NCBI GenBank assembly: GCA_014584305.1
Contig: JACTND010000338.1
Coordinates: 1-35,519 of the forward strand
DNA: 35,519 nt
DNA from: Planctomycetota bacterium
GTDB taxonomy: Bacteria > Planctomycetota > Planctomycetia > Pirellulales > Pirellulaceae
Direction of reading: 5' to 3'
The position numbers and the translations under genes were made by a program. How positions within the stretch are numbered: position 1 is the first letter of the stretch; every line of letters starts with the position of its first letter. Of this stretch, positions 7,189 through 15,518 are shown piece after piece. Below the pieces are notes generated by a model. The model was not told the origin of the DNA and did not search any database. It worked only from the letters and a program-made list of their open reading frames with translations.

Positions 7189-9474
7189 TTAGGCAGTTCC
7201 CGATTGCAGAGGCGTAGAGGTCTTGGCGGTCGTCGGTGCCGACTGGCGTGTCACGGTCGCGCGTCGAGCGATCGGTTCCAAATCCTGGAAAAACCCGTCG
7301 ATGAACTGGACAGCGGCAATGGACGCAAAGAAACCAACTGCGGTGGTAACGATCGTCACCAGGAGATAGTGTCTGGGGATATCGACGGAAATTGCCAAGA
7401 GCAACAGCGCGACCAGCGGGATTGCTGCTGCGATTGTCAAATAGGTGCGCACTCGGCGACGGAGAGTTTCGCTGGACTCCCAAAGCGATACGTCCGAAAT
7501 CCGGCGCGCTAAAACCGGTGGAAAATACAGCCGCAGGTTGACCCAATTGATCCAGAAAAATGGATAAACCATCGCCACACCGCCACAAATCGTCAACGAC
7601 GAGAAGAAATGAAGGGCGTCATCCCAGCGGAAGGAACGATAGCTGGCCCACAACACGCTGGGAAAAACGAGGCCTGCCAATAACCATAAGGCCCCGGAAA
7701 TCAATGCGATCCGATGCCCCAGATCCCAATCGCCCGCCGCCCAAGACGTTGGCGGATCGTTGCCGAAACCCAAGCGTCGCAGACGCTGCGAATGGGAGAC
7801 AATCAAGGCTGTTCCCCATCCAACGCCCAGGGGAAAGAACAGACCATTGACCCACGCGGAAACTCGCAGGAATGTCGGCCACAAGTCGGGATATTGGTGG
7901 ACGATTTGACTGCTGTTGTATAAGAAGTTGAACACGGCCGCAATCAAATTCGGTACGAGCGCCCCGCAGACCAATACCAACCAGGCCGGCCACCTGACCA
8001 AGTTACGCACCAGGGTAGAGGATGGTGGATATAATCGGCTGGCAGCGGGCGGATGGAGCGCCACGCGAAACGCTTCGGCGACCTCGGCGCCGGTTGCCGG
8101 GCGGTCTTCGCGATCCACGGCCAGGCATTGACGGATGGTTCGGTCGAGAACGCGGAAACTTGGATCTTGCGCGATCGACTCGGAAATTGGGCGCTCGCAG
8201 AACGGAAGCCGGCGCGTGGTCCATTCTTCATCCAGTGCTTCAGACCAACTGCCGGGGACCTTGCCTTTTGTCCAGGGGCGCGCCCCATAAAGCATTTCCC
8301 ACAGGACAATTCCCAGGGAAAACAGGTCGGAGCGGCCGTCCAGATCAGCGGCATCGCGACGGCTATTGTGTGCACCGGCAACTTCTAATTGCTCAGGCGA
8401 CATGTAAGCCAGCGAACCACCGAAGTACGCCGCAGCACCGGCGCGCCCCGCTACGCCGGAGAAACTGACATTGAAATCGGCTAAACGCGGGGTGCCGTCG
8501 GCAGCAAACAAGATATTGGCCGGTTTAATATCGCGATGAATCACTCCGCGTCGATGCGCGTAGTCCAATCCTTCAGCCAACTGCTGTCCCACCCAGGCCA
8601 CCGCCATCGGCCAAGTAAATGCCGAAATGGCCACCTGGAATTCGTGTTGGCCTGGCGGTTCTAATCCACACGTTTTCAAATGGTTGACGATCGACTCCCA
8701 AATATGCTGGCCGCAACGAAACTCGATCGGCAAAGGGGAAACATGATGCAAACATGCCGACAACGTGCCGCCACCGACGAACTGCATATACAACAAGCGG
8801 ACCGGTGGCTGGGCCAGATTTCTTTGATCGTACACGCGGACAATGTTGGGATGGTCCAATTGCGATAATGTAATCGGTTCGTCGCTGCTGCGTTGCGAGA
8901 CTTTGAGCGCCACCAAACGCTGCAACGTTTCCTGCAAAGACAGATACACGGTGGCAAACGCGCCGCGTCCAACACAACGCAATATACGAAAGTCCTCGAC
9001 CTTGCCGCCGATTTCAAATTCGGGTGCGGCACCGAACGATACCCCCAACTGCTGCATCGTGGCGTGCGACTGGATCGCATGCCAGTTCTTGATCAACTCC
9101 GCGGCGTGGGGAAAGCGGCCCACGTAGTCATTGATGTCAGGGCCACTTGCGAACGCTCCCCAAACGTGCAACTCCTCCAGAATTAGGTCAGCGGGAACGG
9201 CCTCGGGGGGTAACTCGCGGGCGAACTCGCGCAAGTAATCCTCAAGGCGACGTTCCATTCCGAGTTGGGCGGCGGCGGCCAGATCGAACTTGATCAACTC
9301 GATTAAGACCAAGCGGTGTCCTTCGTTCCAATGTGGGGGCAGTAACCGGCGCAGCTCGTCGATCGATTCGACCGGCGCCAGCGATTGCAATTGTTGCAAA
9401 CACTGTTCCAACAGCGCTACCGTCTGCTGCCAGTCGGAGTGCTCGGGGTTGCGAATCAATTCTGTTGCACTCAT
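7189..9474 (-). CDS. Transmembrane Ser/Thr protein kinase
   Basis: 761 residues. Residues 1-160 are a helical soluble region. The kinase domain covers about 163-475: glycine loop GRGAFATVY (169-177), ATP-binding Lys in VALKVS (K191), Glu199 at the alpha-C position, catalytic loop HRDIKPANI (H313, D315), then DFN (333-335) instead of DFG, and the SPEQ motif (359-362). Only eight residues separate Lys191 from Glu199, so the beta3-alphaC loop is unusually short. Six hydrophobic segments follow between about 495 and 730, so the C-terminus is a polytopic membrane domain rather than the usual single helix. The metal-binding Asp of the DFG motif is retained, so activity is likely. It is divergent from an ECF sigma factor 106 bases away, a planctomycete arrangement in which kinase and sigma factor are thought to act together (inference). 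Confidence 0.93.
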   Translation of the reverse strand: MSATELIRNPEHSDWQQTVALLEQCLQQLQSLAPVESIDELRRLLPPHWNEGHRLVLIELIKFDLAAAAQLGMERRLEDYLREFARELPPEAVPADLILEELHVWGAFASGPDINDYVGRFPHAAELIKNWHAIQSHATMQQLGVSFGAAPEFEIGGKVEDFRILRCVGRGAFATVYLSLQETLQRLVALKVSQRSSDEPITLSQLDHPNIVRVYDQRNLAQPPVRLLYMQFVGGGTLSACLHHVSPLPIEFRCGQHIWESIVNHLKTCGLEPPGQHEFQVAISAFTWPMAVAWVGQQLAEGLDYAHRRGVIHRDIKPANILFAADGTPRLADFNVSFSGVAGRAGAAAYFGGSLAYMSPEQLEVAGAHNSRRDAADLDGRSDLFSLGIVLWEMLYGARPWTKGKVPGSWSEALDEEWTTRRLPFCERPISESIAQDPSFRVLDRTIRQCLAVDREDRPATGAEVAEAFRVALHPPAASRLYPPSSTLVRNLVRWPAWLVLVCGALVPNLIAAVFNFLYNSSQIVHQYPDLWPTFLRVSAWVNGLFFPLGVGWGTALIVSHSQRLRRLGFGNDPPTSWAAGDWDLGHRIALISGALWLLAGLVFPSVLWASYRSFRWDDALHFFSSLTICGGVAMVYPFFWINWVNLRLYFPPVLARRISDVSLWESSETLRRRVRTYLTIAAAIPLVALLLLAISVDIPRHYLLVTIVTTAVGFFASIAAVQFIDGFFQDLEPIARRATVTRQSAPTTAKTSTPLQSGTA

Positions 9475-9501
9475 GGTTTCTCACCGTTGGGAATGGTTAC
9501 A

Positions 9502-9507
9502 ATTATA
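9502..9507 (-). promoter_or_regulatory. Possible -10 box for the kinase gene
   Basis: A perfect TATAAT reads on the minus strand about 28 bases before the kinase start codon. No good TTGACA lies 16-18 bases upstream of it. It may need an activator, belong to an alternative sigma factor, or be chance. The 106-base region is shared with the divergent sigma-factor gene. Confidence 0.35.
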
Positions 9508-9580
9508 GGGTCGGTTGTGAGCAACTGGGTTTCTGGCGAAGCGATTTCCAAACAATCCTTCGGCGCAAAAGGACAACACG

Positions 9581-10201
9581 ATGCCCAACGAGGATGAATT
9601 GATCGCGCGGATTCGCGACGGCGATGTCAATGCCTTGGGTGAGTTTCTCGCGTTGCGCAAGACGCGACTCATGGGCTTGCTCCGACATGTGACTGGCGAA
9701 CACTTGTTGCGCGTCGTCGAACTAGATGATTTATTTCAAGAAGTCTCCAAGTCGGCTGTGGCGGCTTTGTCCAAGATTCCGAAAGAGAATCTGGATGTCG
9801 ATCAGTGGCTAGATCGCCTAGCGCGGCGCCGCGTGGTCGATGCCCATCGAGAACATTTTGGCGCGGCCAAACGTTCTCAGTCCCGCAATCAGGTGTTCAG
9901 CACCCTGTCCGACGACAATTCTCGGGATGCCGCAGCGTTGGAACAATTGCTCATCGCCAGCGTCACGTCGCCCAGTTTGGCAGTCAGCCGCAACTGGAAG
10001 TTGGAACGCGTGAACCAGGCGGTGGCAGCACTTTCCGAGGATCAGCAACAGATGGTTCGATTGCGATATGTGGATGGCCTTCCCACTGCTGAAATTGCCG
10101 CACAGCTGGGAAAGTCCGATGGCGCGATCCGGGTCGCGCTATCCCGTATCATGCAAGCGCTGCAATCGGCGCTGGCGGATTCAGACCGCACCGCCCACTG
10201 A
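9581..10201 (+). CDS. ECF-type RNA polymerase sigma factor
   Basis: 206 residues. Region 2 spans about 8-95, with the core-binding ELDDLFQEV motif (48-56). Region 4 covers about 145-195 and ends in the helix-turn-helix LPTAEIAAQLGKSDGAIRVALSRI. AGGA lies 8 bases before the ATG. There is no anti-sigma gene beside it; the divergent neighbour is a membrane Ser/Thr kinase. Sigma factors genetically linked to Ser/Thr kinases are described in planctomycetes, where control by phosphorylation has been proposed instead of an anti-sigma factor. The gene length and the extended linker between regions 2 and 4 fit planctomycete-type ECFs. Target promoters cannot be inferred. Confidence 0.93.
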   Translation: MPNEDELIARIRDGDVNALGEFLALRKTRLMGLLRHVTGEHLLRVVELDDLFQEVSKSAVAALSKIPKENLDVDQWLDRLARRRVVDAHREHFGAAKRSQSRNQVFSTLSDDNSRDAAALEQLLIASVTSPSLAVSRNWKLERVNQAVAALSEDQQQMVRLRYVDGLPTAEIAAQLGKSDGAIRVALSRIMQALQSALADSDRTAH

Positions 10202-10302
10202 AACGTGTTACAACCCTGTGACACCGATCGATCGCTCCGCGCAGCACGACGCACGTAGAATGCACAGTTTTGATGCCCGCGGATCCTAGAAGGTATCGCC
10301 CA

Positions 10303-12108
10303 ATGTTGCGGCCAATTCCAGTTACTTTTTACACGTTAGCAATTCTTGTCGGAGCAATGACCGTCGGATCGGCGCAAACCCCTGCCTGGCAGGGCGAATG
10401 GATCACTGACAGGGGAATTCTTTTGGTTCAGCAAAATGAAAATCGAGTTTCCGGAACGTACGACCAGGGCAACAGTCTCACGGGCACCGTTACGGGGAAT
10501 CGGCTGGTAGGAACCTACTCCTCAGGCAATTCGGCCGGGCAAATCCAGTTGACGTTGGATGCCGACAACATGTCGTTCGAGGGAACGTGGTCCTTGGGGA
10601 ACAACAGCGGCAAATGGCGCGGTTGGCGACGCGATCCGCAAGCCATTAACAGTGATAATGCGGACTTCTCCGGCGTGTGGTTGTCGTCGTTGGGAACCCT
10701 GCAGTTGACGCAACACGGCCACCAGGTGACAGGTACTTACGGCAGCGAAGGTTGGGGCACAATCGAGGGAGAGGTACAAGGGCGACATTTGAAATTCACC
10801 TGGCGCCGGATTCAATGGTCCGGTCCGGCTTGGCTAGAAATGACTGCCGACGGTTCGCGGCTATTCGGCGCAACGGAAAGCGACGATCCCGTGGTGTGGC
10901 TCGGACTACGCGTTCGCGACTTTGCCCATCACGCCGAACCGATCGCCGGCGAGGTGGTCCGCGGGTACGCCGACAACGGTATGATGTACTATTTGCGGAT
11001 GCCAGACGAGTGGCAACGCGGCCAAGAGGTGGATGTGATTGTCCTGCTGCACGGCAGTAATTGGACCACAGCCGGGATGGTGCATGTCCTTGCCAACCGC
11101 TGGCCATCGATCGGCAAACGCTTCGCCATTCTAGGCATACAAGGTCAGGACTGGGCGCCGTGGAGCGACGCGGATGATTTGCGTTTCAACTACACGTATG
11201 TCAACTGGATGGGGCGCAGCATGTACCAAGGTTACCCCTTCACCGATCGCGAAAGTCCCTTTCTCGTCATGCAGGTCATCGACGAACTGCAAAACGCCTA
11301 TTTGTTTGGACGCGTTTTCTTGGGTGGGCATAGCCAAGGTGGTTACCTGACTTACCTTCTGCATATGCATTTTCCCGAAAAGTTGGCCGGAACTTTTCCC
11401 ATCGCTGGCGGTGTGATAATGCAAGCCGAGCCGGACGTTTTTGCCGATGAGGAACTGAAAGCCGAACAACGATCCACGCCGATGGTAATCGTACATGGCA
11501 AGCAGGATCAAGTTGTGAATTTCTCGGTGGGTCAAGACGCGTACGGCCAGTTCCTCGCGCATGGTTTTCCCCGCGTCAAGCTGATCAGCCCGGCGTTGGG
11601 TCACCCGTTTGATGCTTTGCCTGTCGGCGAAGCGATCGAATGGCTGGACGTTATCGCCGGCGATGATGTGGAACGGCTCTTGGCGATAGCGCAACGTCAG
11701 GTGGACCAGAAAGCCTGGCGCGACGTGGGCATTGCCATTGACAGAGCGATCGCTTTGCGCGCGGGGCCCGAGTTTTCACCGATCTGGGAGGCCTACCAAC
11801 AAGCGGCCAATCGCGATGGTGAACGTTTGCTTGCCGCGATTCGCGCCAATCGCGACGGCCGTTGGATTGACGACTATTTTCAATGGCAAGAATCGTTTGG
11901 TGCGTCGCGCATCGGCGCGGAGTTGCAACAGGCCTTCGACGACTTGCAGCAACGCCATCGGGAACCGGCTCAGCGCCTGATGGACGAAGCTCTCCGCGCA
12001 TTTCGATCCGGCGATTCAGCTTCGGGCCGCGCCAAATGTGGTGAGATCGTCAACACCTACTACGCCTCCCCCCACTACCGCCGCGCCAAACGCTGGCTCA
12101 CCCCTTAA
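10303..12108 (+). CDS. Secreted esterase/hydrolase (alpha/beta fold) with N-terminal beta-repeats
   Basis: 601 residues with a signal peptide ending near GSAQT. Residues about 25-115 and 120-205 are two similar beta-rich repeats, each with a WQGEWITDRG/FSGVWLSSLG start and VSGTYDQG/VTGTYGSE motifs, like the lipocalin-type repeats seen in exported proteins. An alpha/beta-hydrolase follows. Its nucleophile is Ser344 in GGHSQGGYL, the acid is probably Asp402 (HGKQDQVV), and His434 (LGHPF) completes the triad. It resembles phospholipase/carboxylesterase or feruloyl-esterase-like enzymes. The last 150 residues are helical and TPR-like. ATG 10303 is chosen because AGAAGG lies nine bases upstream and the signal peptide then starts correctly; an upstream ATG at 10273 has no such site. 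It probably follows the sigma-factor gene in one transcript. The substrate is unknown. Confidence 0.82.
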   Translation: MLRPIPVTFYTLAILVGAMTVGSAQTPAWQGEWITDRGILLVQQNENRVSGTYDQGNSLTGTVTGNRLVGTYSSGNSAGQIQLTLDADNMSFEGTWSLGNNSGKWRGWRRDPQAINSDNADFSGVWLSSLGTLQLTQHGHQVTGTYGSEGWGTIEGEVQGRHLKFTWRRIQWSGPAWLEMTADGSRLFGATESDDPVVWLGLRVRDFAHHAEPIAGEVVRGYADNGMMYYLRMPDEWQRGQEVDVIVLLHGSNWTTAGMVHVLANRWPSIGKRFAILGIQGQDWAPWSDADDLRFNYTYVNWMGRSMYQGYPFTDRESPFLVMQVIDELQNAYLFGRVFLGGHSQGGYLTYLLHMHFPEKLAGTFPIAGGVIMQAEPDVFADEELKAEQRSTPMVIVHGKQDQVVNFSVGQDAYGQFLAHGFPRVKLISPALGHPFDALPVGEAIEWLDVIAGDDVERLLAIAQRQVDQKAWRDVGIAIDRAIALRAGPEFSPIWEAYQQAANRDGERLLAAIRANRDGRWIDDYFQWQESFGASRIGAELQQAFDDLQQRHREPAQRLMDEALRAFRSGDSASGRAKCGEIVNTYYASPHYRRAKRWLTP

Positions 12109-12394
12109 AAGGGGACACCCGAATTCTCCATTAGCTGAGTCGGCCACGACCAGAACCGTTACCCAAGTAGCTGGTTCGCAAAAAAGCACTCGCACGGTGC
12201 TCGCCGCGGCCTCTTTTTAGTTTTTAGGACAGGCATAATTAATTTGTTGGTTTGATAAGCATGGGAAGCATGGATAGCTTGGGAAGTTTGGGGGGTTTTC
12301 AATTATGCCTGTCCTTTTTGCTTTTTGCCGTTGGGATTAATGCCAAATTGGCACGATTAAACGCAGGTCTGCTAAAAAGTGGATGTCCCCTTTT
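12107..12394. repeat. Outer inverted repeat AAAAGGGGACA(C/T)CC
   Basis: AAAAGGGGACACCC at 12107-12120 is matched by the reverse complement AAAAGGGGACATCC at 12381-12394, 13 of 14 bases. The left arm starts inside the stop codon of the esterase gene. The pair encloses the inner GGACAGGCATAAT pair. The shared TGTCC...TTTT ending suggests the two repeat types are related. Confidence 0.65.
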
Positions 12395-12506
12395 GGATTT
12401 TTAAGTAACGCCGGGGGCGCCAGGACGCTTGGTGTCGTGGGGCTGGTCACTGGGACCGGCGACAAAAGTAAATCAGTTTCGCTTGTTGCGAAAAGGAGAA
12501 TCGATT
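12109..12506. other. Repeat-filled gap between two secreted-protein genes
   Basis: No gene is seen. It contains the outer and inner inverted repeats listed separately and a G-rich, AT-flanked centre (12241-12300) with the repeated words AGCATGGGA and AGCATGGAT. A short hairpin (GCTGGTC/GACCGGC, 12442-12460) lies in the leader of the downstream gene. The ribosome-binding site AAGGAG of that gene is at 12493-12498. Confidence 0.6.
12221..12320. repeat. Dispersed GGACAGGCATAAT repeat, inverted pair B
   Basis: AGGACAGGCATAATT (12226-12240) and its exact reverse complement (12301-12315) are separated by 60 bases. Outside each arm is a tandem duplication. On the right, TTTTTGC occurs twice, perfectly. 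On the left, read outward, TAAAAAC is followed by TAAAAAG. The whole looks like a small non-autonomous element with 15-base terminal inverted repeats. Confidence 0.75.
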
Positions 12507-13517
12507 ATGACCACGAAGTTCCTCGCCCGCGTTATCGTAAGTTCCATGTTGCTGGCAACTATGCAACTAAGTAGCGTTTGTCAGGCGCAATCGCTCCCAC
12601 GGCGAATGGATGGTATTGCTTCTGGAGAAGTTAGAGACCATCGGCGCGGAACTGGCGACGGTCAACTGGCACCGCGCATTCGCGATCACCGTTTGATCGA
12701 CGGTAATTCCCTCCCGCCGGTAACGCCTCCGGGCTCGGGTCCGAACAACGGTTACTCGGGGGTCTTTCATGGTGCATCGCGCATTGAGGTCGCCCAAGCA
12801 GGTATCAGCGTTATTAACCAGAACTACAAAAACGTTGGAGATTTGAACTTGCCCGCGACAATGGAAACCGCTTGGTTGGTCATTCGCGGCATGATTAAGA
12901 ATGAGCTGACCTTCTTTTTTGAGAAAGGGCCACGGGATCACCGCAATCGCGAAACGCTGGAATCGTTAGCGGGCCGGAACCTGTATGACTTGAGCATCAC
13001 GATGGCCGATTCCAGCCGGGCCACGACTTTTTTAGTTGTTCCAGCCGACGGTCAATCGGTGACGTTGAAATACCGCGTCCCAGGGAACAAGATGCGATTT
13101 AAAGCCGAGGTCAACAACTTTTTCGACCCAACCATCTCCGTGGAAACCACAATAACTGTTTCGATCACCTTGCGGCCGAGCGGGGACGTGCAAAACCCCC
13201 TCCGCGTTGCCGATGCTTCCATTCAGTTCAGCGATACCAAGGCGAGCGTCGATGGGAATATCGTGTTTGACGCGGTGAAGAAATTAGTGGAATTCATCCA
13301 AGGAAGCGACTACGAACGAAAGATTTCCAGCCTAGTTAACGGTCGCCGCCAGGACATCACCGCCGAGGCTGCCAAGGGGATTGGCCCGATCAACAACAAA
13401 TTGCGGCCGCACGCGGCAACCGGTGCCACCGCAATCAAGTTCCTGTACGATCGCCCGCGCAGCGAGTTGGTATTGCGGATGTCATTTCCGGAGATGGTCT
13501 TGACGCACGGACGCTGA
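12507..13517 (+). CDS. Secreted protein of unknown function
   Basis: 336 residues beginning MTTKFLARVIVSSM with a clear signal peptide ending near CQAQS. The mature part is mixed alpha/beta with several strand-like stretches (TTFLVVPADGQSVTLKYRV, ISVETTITVSITLRP). Near the C-terminus a charged segment contains DYERKISSLVNGRRQD. No known domain or catalytic motif was recognised. ATG 12507 is chosen because AAGGAG precedes it by 8 bases; a longer reading from 12429 would bury the signal peptide. A strong terminator follows the stop codon, so it is the last gene of its transcript. The upstream gap is occupied by inverted repeats, so it may have its own promoter. Confidence 0.7.
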   Translation: MTTKFLARVIVSSMLLATMQLSSVCQAQSLPRRMDGIASGEVRDHRRGTGDGQLAPRIRDHRLIDGNSLPPVTPPGSGPNNGYSGVFHGASRIEVAQAGISVINQNYKNVGDLNLPATMETAWLVIRGMIKNELTFFFEKGPRDHRNRETLESLAGRNLYDLSITMADSSRATTFLVVPADGQSVTLKYRVPGNKMRFKAEVNNFFDPTISVETTITVSITLRPSGDVQNPLRVADASIQFSDTKASVDGNIVFDAVKKLVEFIQGSDYERKISSLVNGRRQDITAEAAKGIGPINNKLRPHAATGATAIKFLYDRPRSELVLRMSFPEMVLTHGR

Positions 13518-13553
13518 TTGCCAGCTAGAAGGGCAACGTTAATTCCAGCAGCC

Positions 13554-13582
13554 AACGCCCGGTCTTGCAACCGGGCGTTTTT
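13554..13582 (+). terminator. Rho-independent terminator
   Basis: A 10-bp perfect stem (AACGCCCGGT / ACCGGGCGTT, 13554-13563 and 13570-13579) with a 6-base loop runs into TTTTT. It lies 37 bases after the stop of the secreted-protein gene, and between convergent genes. Confidence 0.88.
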
Positions 13583-13607
13583 CGCATCAATGTGCGCGGA
13601 CGCCCAT

Positions 13608-14327
13608 TTAGTTTCCGTTCAGTAAGGTGAGCTCGATGTCCTTGAATTGTACTTTCATCGCCGGGCCAGTATGCAATTGCAAAGCGATGATTCCGCGCGC
13701 ATGGAGCTTGCCGGTTTCACGATCATCCAACGCAATGGTGGTGATGCCATTGATCGTTTGCGTCACGCGGTTACCTTCAGCGCGAATGACATATTCATGC
13801 CACTCGCCAGACTTGGTACGCTCAGCGAACACCTGGGGATCGAACCCATCGATCGCCGTGACCTGTCGTTTTCCGTCTGCGGAAATGACCACGTTTTCAC
13901 CGCGCCGGCACAAAATGCCACGCCCGTCTTCATCGTAAAGAATACCGAGCCAATGTCCGTCGGCGTCGATATCGGCCTGATAGCCGCCCACACCAAATTC
14001 CCCGATTTTGTGGGAGCGAAATTGCACCCCGGAGTTGCCCGAAAAGATTCGAAATTTCAAACGCAATTCGAAGTCTTGAAGTTCGCCCCCCTGCCATGCC
14101 AGGAAGGAGTTGGAGCGGATCGGCGCGTCCGGCTTGGTTTCGCCCGTGATCGCGCCATCCTCCACGCGCCACAGGGTTCGATCCCCGTGCCAACCTTCCA
14201 GTGAGCGGCCATCGAACAGGGACTTCGTTTGATCTTGCCCGAGTGTCGGCGGCAACGCTGCGCAACTTGCCAGGCCCATGCTGGCCGCCAAAAAGAAATA
14301 CCAACGCAGTGATTGGACAAGGCTCAT
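13608..14327 (-). CDS. Secreted DUF1080 (3-keto-disaccharide hydrolase family) protein
   Basis: 239 residues with an N-terminal signal sequence; a Cys at about residue 22 (LASCAAL) could be a lipobox-like site. The mature protein matches the DUF1080 concanavalin-like beta-sandwich: KSLFDGRSLEGWHGD at the start, WRVEDGAITGE, FELRLKFRIFSGNSGVQFRS and GGYQADID. The length is that of a single-domain member. Members of this family act on keto-sugars or bind glycans, and planctomycete genomes carry many. The start has GGAG 5 bases upstream. It lies 35 bases after dprA on the same strand and is probably the last gene of the aroB-dprA transcript. The precise substrate is unknown. Confidence 0.9.
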   Translation of the reverse strand: MSLVQSLRWYFFLAASMGLASCAALPPTLGQDQTKSLFDGRSLEGWHGDRTLWRVEDGAITGETKPDAPIRSNSFLAWQGGELQDFELRLKFRIFSGNSGVQFRSHKIGEFGVGGYQADIDADGHWLGILYDEDGRGILCRRGENVVISADGKRQVTAIDGFDPQVFAERTKSGEWHEYVIRAEGNRVTQTINGITTIALDDRETGKLHARGIIALQLHTGPAMKVQFKDIELTLLNGN

Positions 14328-14362
14328 ATTCTCTCCATTTGAAATTGCATTCGTTCTTTGTA

Positions 14363-15493
14363 TTACAAGCGCGTCACCTGTTGTCCACCTACGCGGCGGA
14401 TGAGTTTGCGCATCTCCAGGACACTGATCGTCGAAAGCACGCGCTGAATCGCCAAGCCCGATCGAGCCACAATCGCATCGATCGTTGTCGGTTCCACGTC
14501 GATCGCCTGCAAAACCTGATTTTCTTGTTCATTGAGCAACAGCTCGCCGGGATGGCGAATCGACTGATCCTCGCTGATCGGGATGGATTGGACAAGTGGT
14601 CCCAATTCTTCCAAGATATCATCGACGGTTTCCACTAATTTCGCACCATCGCGAATCAACCGATGGCAACCCCACGACATGCGACTATCGACGCGCCCCG
14701 GCACGGCATAGACTTCGCGATTCTGTTCCATGGCCAGTCGCGCCGATAGCAAGGCTCCGCTACGTTGTGCTGCCTCAACAACAATTAGCCCCAAGGACAA
14801 TCCTGTAATGATCCGATTGCGTTGGGGAAAGGCATCGCTTTTCGGAGGTTGATCGGGCAATTGCTCGGAGATAATCGCGCCTTGAGCCGCAATCTCGCGC
14901 GCCAGTGCGGCATGTTCCGCGGGATAGATCTCCGTTAGGCCGTTCCCCAGTACCGCCAGAGTGCGACCGCCCGCCGCCAACGCGCCGCGGTGCGCTGCCG
15001 AGTCGATTCCACGGGCCAGCCCACTGACCACCGTGACACCCGCTTGGGCTAATCCGCGGGCGAGTTTTTCGGCCTGCGCCAATCCGTAATTCGTCGCATG
15101 CCGAGAGCCGACGATGGCAATTGCCAAGTTGTCGATCGGCATTAGCGTACCGCGATAAAACAAAACAAGCGGTGGGTCGTGAATCTCCGACAACAAGCGG
15201 GGATAATTAGCGTCGCCCGTCACCATTATCGCAATGTCGTGGGCTCGGCATCGGTCCAGCACACGTTCGGCGTCTTCTCCGCTTGGCGCGGTTACCAATT
15301 CTCGCACGAGTTTCGGGCCCACTCCCGGCACGTGGCGCAATTGCTCGGGGGAGGCCGCCAAGATATCTTGAGCGGTTCCCAATGCTTCCGTCAATCGAGT
15401 AAACAATCGCGGCCCCAATCCCGGAACCATGGATAAACGGAGCTTCGCGAGTCGTTCGGCATCGCGCACGTCTGTAGGTGAGGGAGCGCTCAT
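14363..15493 (-). CDS. dprA: DNA-processing protein DprA/Smf
   Basis: About 376 residues. An N-terminal helix-hairpin-helix region (LRLSMVPGLGPRLFTRL and LRHVPGVGPKL, about 17-75) precedes the Rossmann-like DprA core. That core holds AIVGSRHATNYG, VVSGLARGIDSAAHRGAL, GNGLTEIYP, FPQRNRIITGLS and GALLSARLAMEQNREVYAVPG. A C-terminal winged helix (about 310-376) ends at the stop. All hallmark motifs are present. In characterised bacteria DprA loads RecA onto incoming single-stranded DNA during transformation, though the gene is also kept in species not known to be competent. ATG 15493 is chosen, 25 bases past the aroB stop; an in-frame start at 15568 would overlap aroB by 50 bases. It sits between aroB and a DUF1080 gene on the same strand. 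Confidence 0.95.
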   Translation of the reverse strand: MSAPSPTDVRDAERLAKLRLSMVPGLGPRLFTRLTEALGTAQDILAASPEQLRHVPGVGPKLVRELVTAPSGEDAERVLDRCRAHDIAIMVTGDANYPRLLSEIHDPPLVLFYRGTLMPIDNLAIAIVGSRHATNYGLAQAEKLARGLAQAGVTVVSGLARGIDSAAHRGALAAGGRTLAVLGNGLTEIYPAEHAALAREIAAQGAIISEQLPDQPPKSDAFPQRNRIITGLSLGLIVVEAAQRSGALLSARLAMEQNREVYAVPGRVDSRMSWGCHRLIRDGAKLVETVDDILEELGPLVQSIPISEDQSIRHPGELLLNEQENQVLQAIDVEPTTIDAIVARSGLAIQRVLSTISVLEMRKLIRRVGGQQVTRL

Positions 15494-15518
15494 AGATGGG
15501 CCGGTTTCGTTTGCCTGA

